Shown here: positions 15,643 through 24,164 of the stretch, in pieces
Numbering within the stretch: position 1 is the first letter of the stretch
Layout: each line of letters opens with the position of its first letter
From: Verrucomicrobiaceae bacterium
GTDB taxonomy: Bacteria > Verrucomicrobiota > Verrucomicrobiia > Verrucomicrobiales > Verrucomicrobiaceae
Length of the DNA: 36,390 nucleotides
Assembly: GCA_947466075.1 (NCBI GenBank)
Contig: CANIBP010000061.1
Coordinates: forward strand, 1-36,390
Direction of reading: 5' to 3'
Position numbers and translations under genes: made by a program
The notes under the pieces: generated by a model
Seen by the model: the letters and a program-made list of their open reading frames with translations, nothing else
Databases searched by the model: none
Told to the model about the DNA's origin: nothing

Positions 15643-16101
15643 TCACTTCCGATCCGGCCTCTTCAGCAGCTCATGCGGCGCGGCCTCGATCTTATCGCGG
15701 AAGCGCTGGGGAATCTCGATGGCTTTCATTTTGCCGGTGGTGGGGTCTTTGCGGACGCAGGCGGCGGTGATGCGGCCTTCGGCAGCGAGTGTGCCATCGC
15801 TTTTCCAGAAGCGAATGATGTGGCGGATGACTTTGCTGCGGACCTCCTCAATGAGCAGTTCACATTCAAACTCCTCTTCGAAGCGCAAAGGAGCCATGTA
15901 GTCGCAGGAGGCATGAACGCGGGGCCAGCCGACGCGCTCTTCGCCCTCAACTGGTGGATCGACGATGGAGAAGCCGAGGCTGCGGAAGAAGGCGTGCTCC
16001 ACGCGCTCCATGTAGCGGAAAAAATTGGAGAAATGGACGATGCCGGCCATGTCGGTGTCGGAAAACTGAACGCGCTCGGTGCAGGTGAATCGATGGGCCA
16101 T
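15643..16101 (-). CDS. acyl-CoA thioesterase, YbgC/FadM-type hotdog fold
   Basis: The 152-residue hotdog enzyme likely hydrolyses acyl-CoA or acyl-carrier thioesters. The active-site signature FSDTDMAGIVHFSNFFRYMERVEH occupies about residues 13-36 (given here in one run only to name it: key residues Asp17 and His23), the 4-hydroxybenzoyl-CoA thioesterase pattern. YMAPLRFEEEFECELLIEEV and TGKMKAIEIPQRFRDKI complete the fold. YbgC acts near the Tol-Pal system in proteobacteria, but no tol or pal genes are here, so the physiological substrate stays open. It lies between the cysteine desulfurase and the SRPBCC gene on the - strand. Confidence 0.88.
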   Translation of the reverse strand: MAHRFTCTERVQFSDTDMAGIVHFSNFFRYMERVEHAFFRSLGFSIVDPPVEGEERVGWPRVHASCDYMAPLRFEEEFECELLIEEVRSKVIRHIIRFWKSDGTLAAEGRITAACVRKDPTTGKMKAIEIPQRFRDKIEAAPHELLKRPDRK

Positions 16102-16162
16102 TGGGAAAGGGAGGGTTTAGGTTTGAAGTTACAAGTTCAAAGTTAGGTTCGAACAGACACGG

Positions 16163-17302
16163 TCAGTTTATGATGACGGCGCTGCTTCCACCTCTCTCGG
16201 AGCGCATTTTGTGAATGGCTTCGATGACGGCCTCGGCGGCGGCTGCAGTCTCGGTTTGGGTGTTCAAGCGACTGAAGGAAAAACGCAGCGTGCTGGCGGC
16301 ATGTGCGGCATCGAAGCCCATGGCTTCGAGGACATGCGAGGGATGCAGCGCGGCGCTGTGGCAAGCGGAACCGGCGGAGCAGGCGATGCCAGCCTTATCG
16401 AGAAGGATGAGCATGCCGGCGGCGTCGATGCCGGGGAAGCAGATGCTAGTGATGTTCGGCAGGCGGGGTGTTTGTGCGCCATGAATGATGCTTTCGGGTA
16501 ATGCGGATATGAGACGCTGCTCGAAATGATCACGCAAAGGCTGGAGATCATGCTGTCCGCAAAGGCTGGCGGCTTTGCCGAGGGCGACGATACCAGGCAC
16601 GTTCTCGGTGCCGCTACGACGACTGCTTTCCTGACCGCCCCCGACGAGCAACGGTGCAAAGCGCACACGCTGGCTCACGAACAACGCGCCTATGCCTTTC
16701 GGCGCATGAAACTTGTGGCCGCTGAGGCTTAGAAAATCGACCTGCACGTTACGCAGGTCGATTTCGATCTTGCCGACGGTCTGCACGGCGTCTGCGTGCA
16801 CCAAAGCACCGGCGGCATGCGCGATCTCGGTGATTTCACGCATGGGAGCGATGACGCCAGTTTCGTTGTTCGCCCACAGGATGGAAACGAGCGCCGCATG
16901 GCCGGGACGCAACAGCGCTCGCAGTTGATCGAGGTCGATCATGCCATCGCGATTGACTGGCACACGGATCACTTGGCCGTTCCAGCGCTTCGCGGCTTCG
17001 AGCGTGGCAGCATGTTCGGTATCGGCGATGATGAGATCAGTTTTTTCTGGCCATGAAGCACGCACGGAAGCGATGGCGGTGTTGATCGATTCAGTGCCGC
17101 AGCTTGTGAACACGATCTCGTCGGTATGTGCGCCGAGGAGTTTGGCTACTTGCTCACGTGCAGTTTGAACCGCCTTCCGAACCATGCGCGCGGCAGAGTA
17201 GCTGGCGGAAGGATTGGCAAAGTGCTCGCGCAAGAACGGCAGCATCGCCTCGACGACCGCGGGATCGGTCGGTGTGGTGGCAGCGGAGTCGAGGTAGATC
17301 AC
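16163..17302 (-). CDS. cysteine desulfurase, NifS/IscS-like
   Basis: This PLP enzyme removes sulfur from cysteine as a persulfide for Fe-S clusters or tRNA thiolation. The 379-residue protein has the start MIYLDSAATTPTDPAV, the cofactor region ADTEHAAT, VSILWANNETGVIAPM and VHADAVQTVGKI, and the Schiff-base lysine in SLSGHKFHAPKGIG (Lys197). The active-site cysteine is in CSAGSACHSAALHPSHVL (Cys314), followed by the short loop of group I (IscS/NifS) enzymes. No IscU, IscA or MnmA gene is in the window, so the partner is unknown. It is first in the - strand run and divergent from serS (86-base gap). Genes in this window needing Fe-S clusters include ispH. Confidence 0.93.
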   Translation of the reverse strand: MIYLDSAATTPTDPAVVEAMLPFLREHFANPSASYSAARMVRKAVQTAREQVAKLLGAHTDEIVFTSCGTESINTAIASVRASWPEKTDLIIADTEHAATLEAAKRWNGQVIRVPVNRDGMIDLDQLRALLRPGHAALVSILWANNETGVIAPMREITEIAHAAGALVHADAVQTVGKIEIDLRNVQVDFLSLSGHKFHAPKGIGALFVSQRVRFAPLLVGGGQESSRRSGTENVPGIVALGKAASLCGQHDLQPLRDHFEQRLISALPESIIHGAQTPRLPNITSICFPGIDAAGMLILLDKAGIACSAGSACHSAALHPSHVLEAMGFDAAHAASTLRFSFSRLNTQTETAAAAEAVIEAIHKMRSERGGSSAVIIN

Positions 17303-17388
17303 GCGGCGATGTTCGGGCCGCAGTTCAGGCTGTCAATGCTCCTTCCCGCACTCGACAAGCCGCGCACTCCCGCTAACCTCCGCCGCCT

Positions 17389-18660
17389 ATGCTCGACATC
17401 CGACTCATTCGCGACAACCCAGACCAAGTGAAACAGCGCCTTGCCGGCCGTAGCGGCGACTTTGCGTCCCTGGTGGATGAAGTGCTGGCAATCGACACGC
17501 AGCGCCGTGCTGCGGAGACGGAGCGGCAGAAATTGCAGAGTGACCGCAATCGCATCAGCAAGGAGATCGGCATTGCCAAAAAGAACGGACAGGACACCAG
17601 CGCTATCGAGACTGAAGTGCGTGGCATCGGCGGCCGCATTGAAGAAATCGGCCGTGAAGCCGATGTGGCGGATGCTCGTCAACGCGATCTGCTGCTGAGC
17701 ATTCCGAACCTGCCGCATGAAGCTTGTCCGGTGGGCAGCACTGCGGAGGAGAACCCCGAGGTGCGTGTGTGGGGTGTGAAGCCTGATTTTGCATTTCAAC
17801 CCAAAGATCACACGGTGCTGGGAGCAGCGCTGGGCATGCTGGATTTCGAAGCGGGTGTAAAAATCACCGGCAGTGCGTTTGTGGTGTATCGCGGTGCGGG
17901 TGCTCGCTTGGAACGCGCCTTGATCAGCTTCCTGCTCGATCTGCACACAACGCAGCATGGCTATGAGGAGATCAGCCCGCCCTTGCTGGTGAAGCCGGAG
18001 TGCCTTGAGGGCACGGGGCAACTGCCGAAATTTGGCGATCAGGTCTATCACAGCCCTGAGGACAATCTTTACCTCATCCCGACGGCGGAAGTGCCGGTGA
18101 CGAATCTGCATCGCGATGAAATCGTGCCCTTGGAAAAGCTGCCGATCCAGTATGCGGCTTATACGCCGTGTTTCCGTCGTGAAGCGGGCAGTGCGGGGCT
18201 CGGCACACGCGGACTCATCCGCATGCATCAGTTTGATAAGGTGGAGTTGGTGAAAATCACCACGCCGGAGACCAGCATGGGCGAACTCGAAAGCCTGACG
18301 GCGAATGCGGAGAAGGTACTGCAACTTCTTGGTCTGCATTACCGCGTAATCGAACTCTGCACCGGCGACATCGGCTTTGGCTCGGCCAAAACCTATGACA
18401 TCGAGGTCTGGGCACCGGGGCAGGGGACTTACCTCGAAGTGTCGAGCTGCTCGAACTTCGGCGACTACCAGGCCCGCCGCATGAACCTGCGCTACAAGGA
18501 CGAAAACGGCAAAAACCGCATCCCGCACACGCTGAACGGTTCCGGCACGGCGCTGGCGCGTTTGTTTGTCGCGCTCGTTGAAACGTATCAGCAGGCAGAT
18601 GGCAGCATCCTCATACCCGAAGCAATGCGTGGACACTTTGGCTCCGCCAAGATCGGCTAA
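17389..18660 (+). CDS. serS: seryl-tRNA synthetase
   Basis: This class II synthetase charges tRNA-Ser and tRNA-Sec. The 423-residue protein starts MLDIRLIRDNPDQVKQRLAG, followed by the long antiparallel coiled-coil arm (about 30-100, ETERQKLQSDRNRISKEIG) that touches the tRNA. The catalytic domain has GSAFVVYRGAGARLERAL, the serine-binding LIPTAEVPVTNLH, motif 2 FRREAGSAGLGTRGL, and motif 3 LNGSGTALARLFVALVE. All are intact. It begins a + strand run and is divergent from the desulfurase gene. A secreted protease gene follows six bases after its stop. Confidence 0.97.
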   Translation: MLDIRLIRDNPDQVKQRLAGRSGDFASLVDEVLAIDTQRRAAETERQKLQSDRNRISKEIGIAKKNGQDTSAIETEVRGIGGRIEEIGREADVADARQRDLLLSIPNLPHEACPVGSTAEENPEVRVWGVKPDFAFQPKDHTVLGAALGMLDFEAGVKITGSAFVVYRGAGARLERALISFLLDLHTTQHGYEEISPPLLVKPECLEGTGQLPKFGDQVYHSPEDNLYLIPTAEVPVTNLHRDEIVPLEKLPIQYAAYTPCFRREAGSAGLGTRGLIRMHQFDKVELVKITTPETSMGELESLTANAEKVLQLLGLHYRVIELCTGDIGFGSAKTYDIEVWAPGQGTYLEVSSCSNFGDYQARRMNLRYKDENGKNRIPHTLNGSGTALARLFVALVETYQQADGSILIPEAMRGHFGSAKIG

Positions 18661-18666
18661 TTCATC

Positions 18667-19605
18667 ATGAAACTCGCCTGCGTTCTTTATTGCCTAATGG
18701 TTTCTGCCAGCATTGCCAATGCGCAGGCTCCAGGTGTGCCGGTTTACATCGAAGGTCGCGGCGCTCGTCCGAATGCAACGCTGATGGCGCAGGCGAAGAA
18801 ATTGCATGAGGCATCGGCGCTGCTATCGATGACGAAGGTGCTGGAGCAATCGAAGCAGGTCAGTTGCACGCTCGTGCTGCCTCCGGCAGACACCAAGCCA
18901 CTCGCACCGCGTGAACGCTGGCAGCGGGCGCGGCTCTCGCACATCCGCGTGGGCGCTTACTTTCTGTGCTCGAAGTGTGACAAATGGCATCTCGACCTTG
19001 CGGGCGGTTACGCGATCACGGCGGATGGTGCCGTGGCAACATGCGCGCATGTCATCGCGCCACCAACGGACATGAAGGAAGGCTGGCTCGTGGCCGCTAC
19101 CGAAGATGATGTGCTGCTGCCTGTCACCGAAGTGCTCGCCTGCAACTCCGGCACCGACAGTGCGATCATCCGCGTCAAAACTGACGCACCACTCACGCCT
19201 TTGCCACTGGGTCTTGATGTAAGTCCTGGCGATCCTGTGTGGTGTTTTAGTGATCCAAGTGGCAAGCGCGGCTATTTCAGCGAGGGTATCGTGAGTCGCT
19301 TTGTGAAACGTCCGTTTCTACGGAAAAAGGAAGCAGCAGACTTACCGCAAAATGTGGAGGTGCCGAAACCGGTATGGCTGGAGACGACGCTCGACTGGGC
19401 GCCGGGTTCGAGCGGATCAGCATTGATCGATGCCTTTGGCAACTGCGTTGGCCATGTGTCAGAAATTCAGACCGTGCTCGAAAATCCGCCGCCAGTGCGA
19501 AAGAACAAAAACGAGGCGACTTCATCGAGCCAACAGCTTGGCACCCAGATCGTGTTTCATCAAGCGATCGGCGCAGTGGAAGTGCGGGCGTTGGTGAAGA
19601 AATGA
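18667..19605 (+). CDS. secreted trypsin-like serine protease
   Basis: The 312-residue protein has a signal peptide (about 1-19, LYCLMVSASIANA). A trypsin-like (S1) protease domain follows, with an apparent catalytic triad: His128 in VATCAHVIAP, Asp164 in SGTDSAIIRV and Ser249 in APGSSGSALID. The Gly-Ser-Ser-Gly-Ser form differs from the usual GNSGGP but keeps the serine and oxyanion-loop spacing. A CxxC pair (Cys101 and Cys104, FLCSKCDKWHL) lies before the domain, perhaps a metal or disulfide site. No PDZ domain is seen, unlike DegP. Starting six bases after serS it may be read through from it, although the functions look unrelated. Targets are unknown. Confidence 0.82.
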   Translation: MKLACVLYCLMVSASIANAQAPGVPVYIEGRGARPNATLMAQAKKLHEASALLSMTKVLEQSKQVSCTLVLPPADTKPLAPRERWQRARLSHIRVGAYFLCSKCDKWHLDLAGGYAITADGAVATCAHVIAPPTDMKEGWLVAATEDDVLLPVTEVLACNSGTDSAIIRVKTDAPLTPLPLGLDVSPGDPVWCFSDPSGKRGYFSEGIVSRFVKRPFLRKKEAADLPQNVEVPKPVWLETTLDWAPGSSGSALIDAFGNCVGHVSEIQTVLENPPPVRKNKNEATSSSQQLGTQIVFHQAIGAVEVRALVKK

Positions 19606-19654
19606 CAAAAAGGAACGCAAAGCCTTGAAGCCAACGGGGCTTAGATTGGCCGAG

Positions 19655-19675
19655 ATTTTGCTTCCCAAGCAAAAT
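19655..19675 (+). terminator. AT-rich hairpin between protease and FlgT-like genes
   Basis: ATTTTGCTT at 19655-19663 pairs perfectly with AAGCAAAAT at 19667-19675 around CCC. A smaller GC-rich repeat (AAGCC at 19628-19632 with GGCTT at 19638-19642) precedes it. Together they fill part of the 106-base gap. The stem is weak for a terminator and no U-tract follows, so a processing or regulatory hairpin is equally possible. Confidence 0.3.
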
Positions 19676-19711
19676 TTGAACCATTAGCATCGCATTAACT
19701 CCAATCAGGTC

Positions 19712-20668
19712 ATGCACATCTCACATAACGTTTTTGCATTGATTGCACTTTTGAGCACCGTCATCGCCTCGCGACTTTACGCTGAGGGCGATTGGAGTGT
19801 GAAAAGTGCGGAGCGGCCCAAGGTGGCGATCTATGCTGAAGATGTGACAGTGGATGGCACGCGGCGGCCTGATTTGGGTCGGGCGCTGGCGGACAGCCTG
19901 AGCACGAACCTGCTCCGGCGTGGCCAGATGCGCGTGTTTAACCTCACCACCGAGGAAACGAAGAACGGAACTCAGACACTGGTGCTACCCAAAGATGCCC
20001 AGCGTAAAGAACCGACGGTGGACAAGGATGTGGACTATCTATTGAGCTTCAATTTATTCTCGAATGCGAACGAGCATCGTCTCACCGTCAAAAAGACGCG
20101 CGTTTCCACCTCCGAATTGATCGACTCGCACCAGTTCTTCACCTATGGCCGTATCAGTGATGTGTTCTCACTCGTGGGCAAAGTTGCCGATCGCGTCGAT
20201 CCCCTGCCGGTGCGTCATGCATTCCCGGCCACGCAGTCGCCTGCTGAGATTCGTGCCACAAGGCCAGATCCCACGCCTTATCAGATGTTTTGGGCTGGAG
20301 ATTACACCAACCCGGGCAGTCCAGCCTATGATCCATGGCGCGCGAATCAGGTTGCCCAGTACGATCTCAAGAGTGTGCCAAAGGCACTGATCTATCGCGA
20401 ACTGGGCTCCATCCAGCACATCGACAGTACTTGGAAATTCACAGTCGTTCGTCCGGTCAAAGGCGTGCAGTTGAGTACCAATGATCCGCTGCATGTGCTC
20501 TACGACGAAGGCGACGTGTATGCGAACCTGCGCGTCGGCACGGTGGAGAAAGCGGGTGCCATCGCCGATTACGGCGGGATGACGCCAGAGCATCACAAGC
20601 TCTTCAATGGTGACAAGGTCTTCGGCTGGCACACGCCGCCGCAGGAGAAGGCCGCGAACACGAAGTAG
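19712..20668 (+). CDS. secreted protein with CsgG/FlgT-like domains
   Basis: The 318-residue protein has an N-terminal signal sequence (about 1-24, FALIALLSTVIASRLYA). Next comes a region like the CsgG/TolB-N/LpoB alpha-beta fold (about 36-165: KVAIYAEDVTVDG, LGRALADSLSTNLLRRGQMRVF, VDYLLSFNLFS). After a linker, the C-terminal part (about 240-312: STWKFTVVRPVKGVQL, DVYANLRVGTVEKAGAIADY) looks like the C-terminal beta-barrel of FlgT or similar envelope proteins. An envelope role is inferred, but no flagellar or curli genes are nearby. Its TAG stop (20666-20668) is also the first three bases of the REPIN-like element, so the insertion may have set the C-terminus. Confidence 0.65.
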   Translation: MHISHNVFALIALLSTVIASRLYAEGDWSVKSAERPKVAIYAEDVTVDGTRRPDLGRALADSLSTNLLRRGQMRVFNLTTEETKNGTQTLVLPKDAQRKEPTVDKDVDYLLSFNLFSNANEHRLTVKKTRVSTSELIDSHQFFTYGRISDVFSLVGKVADRVDPLPVRHAFPATQSPAEIRATRPDPTPYQMFWAGDYTNPGSPAYDPWRANQVAQYDLKSVPKALIYRELGSIQHIDSTWKFTVVRPVKGVQLSTNDPLHVLYDEGDVYANLRVGTVEKAGAIADYGGMTPEHHKLFNGDKVFGWHTPPQEKAANTK

Positions 20669-20720
20669 TGCAAGCGTCCCGCTTGCATTTGCATGTTCTG
20701 CAAGCGAGACGCTTGCACTA
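20666..20720. repeat. REPIN-like double palindrome filling a gene gap
   Basis: Two 22-bp arms (20666-20687 and 20699-20720) are inverted copies with a single mismatch. Each arm is also a hairpin: TGCAAGCG/CGCTTGCA with loop TCC in the first and AGA in the second. The 11 bases between are TTTGCATGTTC. The first arm begins with the stop codon TAG of the upstream gene, and the second ends two bases before the ATG at 20723. Architecture matches the element at 9077-9149, but the sequence is unrelated, so this is a second family. Confidence 0.82.
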
Positions 20721-20722
20721 CC

Positions 20723-22324
20723 ATGCTGCAACTTTCCCAAGTTCTTCTCCCTGTCGATCATCGTGATGATGATCTGCGCACTGCGGTGCTGAAACTGCTC
20801 GCCGTGCGTGATGATGAGGTGATCAGCCTCAAAGTGAAGCAGCGGGCGATTGATGCGCGGCGTGGCCATGTGGAGTTCAGTTTCACGCTGCTGGTGGAAG
20901 TGAAGGATGAGGTGCGGGTGCTGAAGCGCATTGGTAGTAATCCGCGTATCGGCCCAGCTCCTGATGAGACCTATCGTGAAATTGCCCAAAATGTGGTGCG
21001 TTCGGCCTCTGAGCGGCCGGTGATCGTGGGAACGGGGCCGTGCGGGTTGTTTTGTGGGTTGGTGCTGGCGCGTGCGGGTCTTAAACCGCTGCTACTGGAG
21101 CGTGGCAAGGCAGCGGGTGATCGGGCGCGTGATGTGACGGGCTTTTGGCGTCGTGGCTGGGATTTTAACCCCGAATCGAACGTGCAGTTCGGCGAAGGTG
21201 GTGCTGGAACCTTTTCTGATGGCAAGCTCTACACGCAGATTCGTGATCGCGAGCATCGCATTCCATGGTTGCTGCGTGAAATGGTCGCGGCAGGGGCCCC
21301 CGAAGACATTTTGATCAAGAGCAAGCCGCACATTGGCACGGACCGACTCATCAAAGTCGTGCGACATGTGCGCGAGGAAATCATCGCTCTCGGTGGAGAG
21401 GTGCGTTTTGGCGCACGTGTGGCGGATGTGGTGATCGAAGACGGTGTGATGCGCGCGGTGACGCTCGCAGATGGTGAAACGATCGAAGGTTCACGCTTCA
21501 TCTTCAGCATTGGTCATAGTTCGCGCGACACTTTTTACATGCTGCATCGACAAGGCGTGCCATTTGAGGCGAAGCCGTTCTCCATCGGCGTGCGCATCGA
21601 GCATCCGCAGAAGCTGATCGATCGCACGCTCTATGGCAAATGGGTGGGGCATGCACGGCTTGGCTCCGCGCCGTATAAATTTGTAGCGCACTGCAGCACG
21701 GGCCGTGCGGCTTACAGTTTCTGCATGTGCCCTGGAGGACTCGTGGTCGCAGCTACTTCGGAGCCCGGCATGGTGGTGACGAATGGCATGAGCAGCTACG
21801 CGCGTGAGGAAGCGAATGCGAACAGCGGCTTCATGGTCGATGTACGGCCTGAAGACATGCCTGCGGGCGATGTGTTGAGCGGCATCGAGTTTCAGCGCAG
21901 TCTCGAACGCCAGGCTTTTGTGCTCGGTGGCAGCAATTATCATGCGCCAGCGCAGCTTCTGGGCGATTTCTTGGCAGGGCGCGCTTCTACCGGTCCGGGC
22001 AAGGTGGTGCCGTCCTATGAGCCGGGCGTTGTCTGGACGGATTTACGCGAATGTTTGCCAGAATACACCGTGGATACAATTCAAGAAGCGATCCCGCGCA
22101 TCAACAGGAGCCTGCCCGGTTTTGCGCTCGAAGACGCGGTGCTCACGGGTGTCGAAACACGCAGTTCGGCTCCGGCCCGTATTCCTCGCGATGCGCAGAC
22201 GCTGCAATGCATCAGCGTGAAGCAATTTTACCCCGCAGGAGAAGGCGCAGGTTATGCGGGAGGCATCATTTCTGCCGCTGCGGATGGCATGCGTGTGGCG
22301 GAGGCGATTTTACGCGAGGGTTGA
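20723..22324 (+). CDS. FAD-dependent oxidoreductase, COG2509 type
   Basis: The 533-residue flavoprotein belongs to a widespread but poorly characterised dehydrogenase group. An N-terminal ferredoxin-like domain (about 1-90, LQLSQVLLPVDHRDDDLRTAV to RIGPAPDET) precedes the FAD Rossmann fold with the dinucleotide loop VIVGTGPCGLFCGLVLARAG (100-119). Then follow SNVQFGEGGAGTFSDGKLYT, FSIGHSSRDTF, FSIGVRIEHPQ, and the C-terminal FAD contact AGEGAGYAGGIISAAADG. The substrate and redox partner are unknown. ATG 20723 is chosen because it starts the N-terminal domain; the open frame from 20693 upstream is REPIN sequence. No Shine-Dalgarno site precedes it, as the REPIN lies there. Its 3' end overlaps the convergent phosphatase gene by 15 bases. 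Confidence 0.88.
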   Translation: MLQLSQVLLPVDHRDDDLRTAVLKLLAVRDDEVISLKVKQRAIDARRGHVEFSFTLLVEVKDEVRVLKRIGSNPRIGPAPDETYREIAQNVVRSASERPVIVGTGPCGLFCGLVLARAGLKPLLLERGKAAGDRARDVTGFWRRGWDFNPESNVQFGEGGAGTFSDGKLYTQIRDREHRIPWLLREMVAAGAPEDILIKSKPHIGTDRLIKVVRHVREEIIALGGEVRFGARVADVVIEDGVMRAVTLADGETIEGSRFIFSIGHSSRDTFYMLHRQGVPFEAKPFSIGVRIEHPQKLIDRTLYGKWVGHARLGSAPYKFVAHCSTGRAAYSFCMCPGGLVVAATSEPGMVVTNGMSSYAREEANANSGFMVDVRPEDMPAGDVLSGIEFQRSLERQAFVLGGSNYHAPAQLLGDFLAGRASTGPGKVVPSYEPGVVWTDLRECLPEYTVDTIQEAIPRINRSLPGFALEDAVLTGVETRSSAPARIPRDAQTLQCISVKQFYPAGEGAGYAGGIISAAADGMRVAEAILREG

Positions 22325-22792
22325 GCGAATGTGCTGCAGCACACCGCGGCAACCGTCCTCAAGGAGATCAAGCACGAGTTCAAAGCCTTGCTCGCCACCG
22401 TAGTAGGGATCAGGCACCTCTGTTTCTTGATGCTTCGTACAGAATTCGCAGAAGAGGTGGACTTTGGAGGTGAACTGAGATTTCGGGTCATAGGAGTGCA
22501 CGTCGCGCAGATTTTGCTGATCCATGACGAGCACGAGGTCGTAGTCGCGCAGATCGTCCGTGCTTACCTGCCGGGCGCGACTGCTGAGGTCGTAGCTCCG
22601 TTTTTGCCCTGCGCTGCGCATGCGTTGATCTGGAAGTTTTCCCACATGCCAGCCACCGGTGCCCGCAGAGCGGATGGCGATGCGTTCGCCGAGACCTTCT
22701 GCTTCAACGAGTGAACGCATGACCCCCTCCGCCGCAGGAGAGCGGCAGATGTTGCCCAAGCAGACGAATAGTAGGCGAAATGGCTCTGCCAT
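22310..22792 (-). CDS. low-molecular-weight protein tyrosine phosphatase
   Basis: The 160-residue protein has the LMW-PTP active site near the N-terminus, FVCLGNICRSPAAEGVM, with nucleophile Cys11 and Arg17 in the CX5R loop, and the acid Asp128 in EVPDPYYGG. RSAGTGGWHVGKLPDQRM and YDLVLVMDQQNLRDV are family-typical. Such enzymes dephosphorylate tyrosine kinases of polysaccharide export, or low-molecular phosphoesters; an arsenate reductase role is less likely because the extra cysteines of ArsC are not at the usual positions. It stands alone, convergent with the flavoprotein gene and divergent from citrate synthase. No cognate kinase gene is in the window. Confidence 0.94.
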   Translation of the reverse strand: MAEPFRLLFVCLGNICRSPAAEGVMRSLVEAEGLGERIAIRSAGTGGWHVGKLPDQRMRSAGQKRSYDLSSRARQVSTDDLRDYDLVLVMDQQNLRDVHSYDPKSQFTSKVHLFCEFCTKHQETEVPDPYYGGEQGFELVLDLLEDGCRGVLQHIRSTLA

Positions 22793-22965
22793 CTGCTTTG
22801 CTAGGCGAGCGACGATCTATCCACAAGGCAAAAACTGCCTCCTGTCCGCAGGGGATGCTGAACACCCCCATTGGAAGATTTCTTTGTCTGTAACTGAGTC
22901 TTTGGTTGAGCCGTAGTTTGTGCACGCTATTTGCTAGCAAACACTCAAACCCCACGCCCACTGCC

Positions 22966-24087
22966 ATGTCTGTTGTATCCAAAGGTCTCGAAGGAATCGT
23001 CGCTGCTGAAACCCGTCTCGGGGAAGTCAAGGGAGCGGAAGGCGTGCTCTTTTACTGCGGTTACGACATCAATGAACTCGTCAAAGTCAGTTACGAGGAA
23101 GTGGTTTATCTTCTTTACTACAACAAGCTGCCGAACCGCGTCGAACTCGACAAACTGACCACCGCACTGCGTGCTGAGCGTGAATTGCCACAAGGCGTGA
23201 TTGATTTCCTCAAGACGGCACCCAAAACAGCGCGTCCCATCGACATCATGCGCACGGCCGTTTCGATGCTTGGCTGCTACGATTTGAAGCGCCATGACAT
23301 CGAAGTCAGCGAAAATCTCGCCACAGCCATCCGCCTGACTTCACAGATCGGTGTGATTGCTGCCTACTACCACCGTGCGCGCCAGGGACTTGATTTGCCG
23401 CCAGTGCGCAAGGACCTGAGCGAAGCCGCTCACTTTTTGTATCTGATCAATGGCGAAGTGCCGAGCAAGGAAGCCGAGAAGACCCTCGACGTTGCCTACA
23501 TCCTGCATGCTGAGCACGGCTTCAATGCCAGCACCTTCACTGCCCGTGTTGTTGCCTCGACTTTGAGTGACATGTATTCCGCGATCAGCGCCGCCATCGG
23601 TGCACTCAAAGGCCCGCTGCATGGCGGTGCCAATGAAGGAGTGATCCACATGCTCGAAGAGATCGGCAGCCCGGATAAAGTGGATGCTTGGGTCGAAGAC
23701 GCTCTCGCGCAGAAGAAAAAGATCATGGGCATTGGCCACCGTGTTTATAAGGTGCTCGATCCGCGTGCGCCGCATCTCCGCGAGATGGCGATTCAGCTTA
23801 CCAGCCAGCTTGGTGAGTCGAAATGGATTCAGATGTCCGAGCGCATCGCTGAGATCATGCGCGAGCGCAAAGGCCTCAACGCGAACGTCGATTTCTACAG
23901 CGCCACTGTTTACTACAGCCTTGGCATTCCAACGGATCTCTTCACGCCGATCTTCGCCATCGCTCGTATGAGTGGCTGGACGGCCCACGTGCTGGAACAG
24001 TGGAGCGAAAACCGCCTGTTCCGCCCGTTGAGCGAGTACATCGGCAAGCCATATGGCCAGAAGGTTGTGCCGATTGAGGAGCGCTGA
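22966..24087 (+). CDS. citrate synthase (type II short form, or 2-methylcitrate synthase)
   Basis: The product condenses acetyl-CoA with oxaloacetate to citrate, the entry to the TCA cycle; 2-methylcitrate synthases look alike. The 373-residue length fits the short bacterial dimeric form. Catalytic residues are present: His219 in PLHGGANEGVIHML, His258 in IMGIGHRVYKVLDPRAP, and Asp309 in NANVDFYSATVYYSLG. The CoA/oxaloacetate region SGWTAHVLEQWSENRLFRP is also intact. ATG 22966 gives the usual start SVVSKGLEGIVAAET; the longer frame to 22906 adds no family-like sequence. No prpB or prpD is adjacent, which slightly favours true citrate synthase. It is followed by a hairpin, so it is probably transcribed alone. 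Confidence 0.94.
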   Translation: MSVVSKGLEGIVAAETRLGEVKGAEGVLFYCGYDINELVKVSYEEVVYLLYYNKLPNRVELDKLTTALRAERELPQGVIDFLKTAPKTARPIDIMRTAVSMLGCYDLKRHDIEVSENLATAIRLTSQIGVIAAYYHRARQGLDLPPVRKDLSEAAHFLYLINGEVPSKEAEKTLDVAYILHAEHGFNASTFTARVVASTLSDMYSAISAAIGALKGPLHGGANEGVIHMLEEIGSPDKVDAWVEDALAQKKKIMGIGHRVYKVLDPRAPHLREMAIQLTSQLGESKWIQMSERIAEIMRERKGLNANVDFYSATVYYSLGIPTDLFTPIFAIARMSGWTAHVLEQWSENRLFRPLSEYIGKPYGQKVVPIEER

Positions 24088-24092
24088 TTTAG

Positions 24093-24109
24093 GTTAGCGC
24101 AGCGCTAAC
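24093..24109 (+). terminator. candidate terminator hairpin after citrate synthase
   Basis: GTTAGCGC at 24093-24100 and GCGCTAAC at 24102-24109 form a perfect inverted repeat about one base, giving a realistic 7-bp stem with a three-base loop, then TTTCATT. It begins five bases after the stop at 24087. The short U-run is weak for intrinsic termination. Confidence 0.5.
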
Positions 24110-24164
24110 TTTCATTGCTACAAATGTGGCGGATCCTTGGGTTTGCCGCTAACGTAGTGGTTTC

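Noticed and set aside
17299..18636. 445-residue open frame on the - strand
   Set aside because: Antisense to serS throughout; Arg/His/Gln-rich translation typical of a shadow frame.
24093..24109. Third REPIN-like element
   Set aside because: It is a single palindrome without an inverted partner within the next 100 bases; treated as a terminator candidate.
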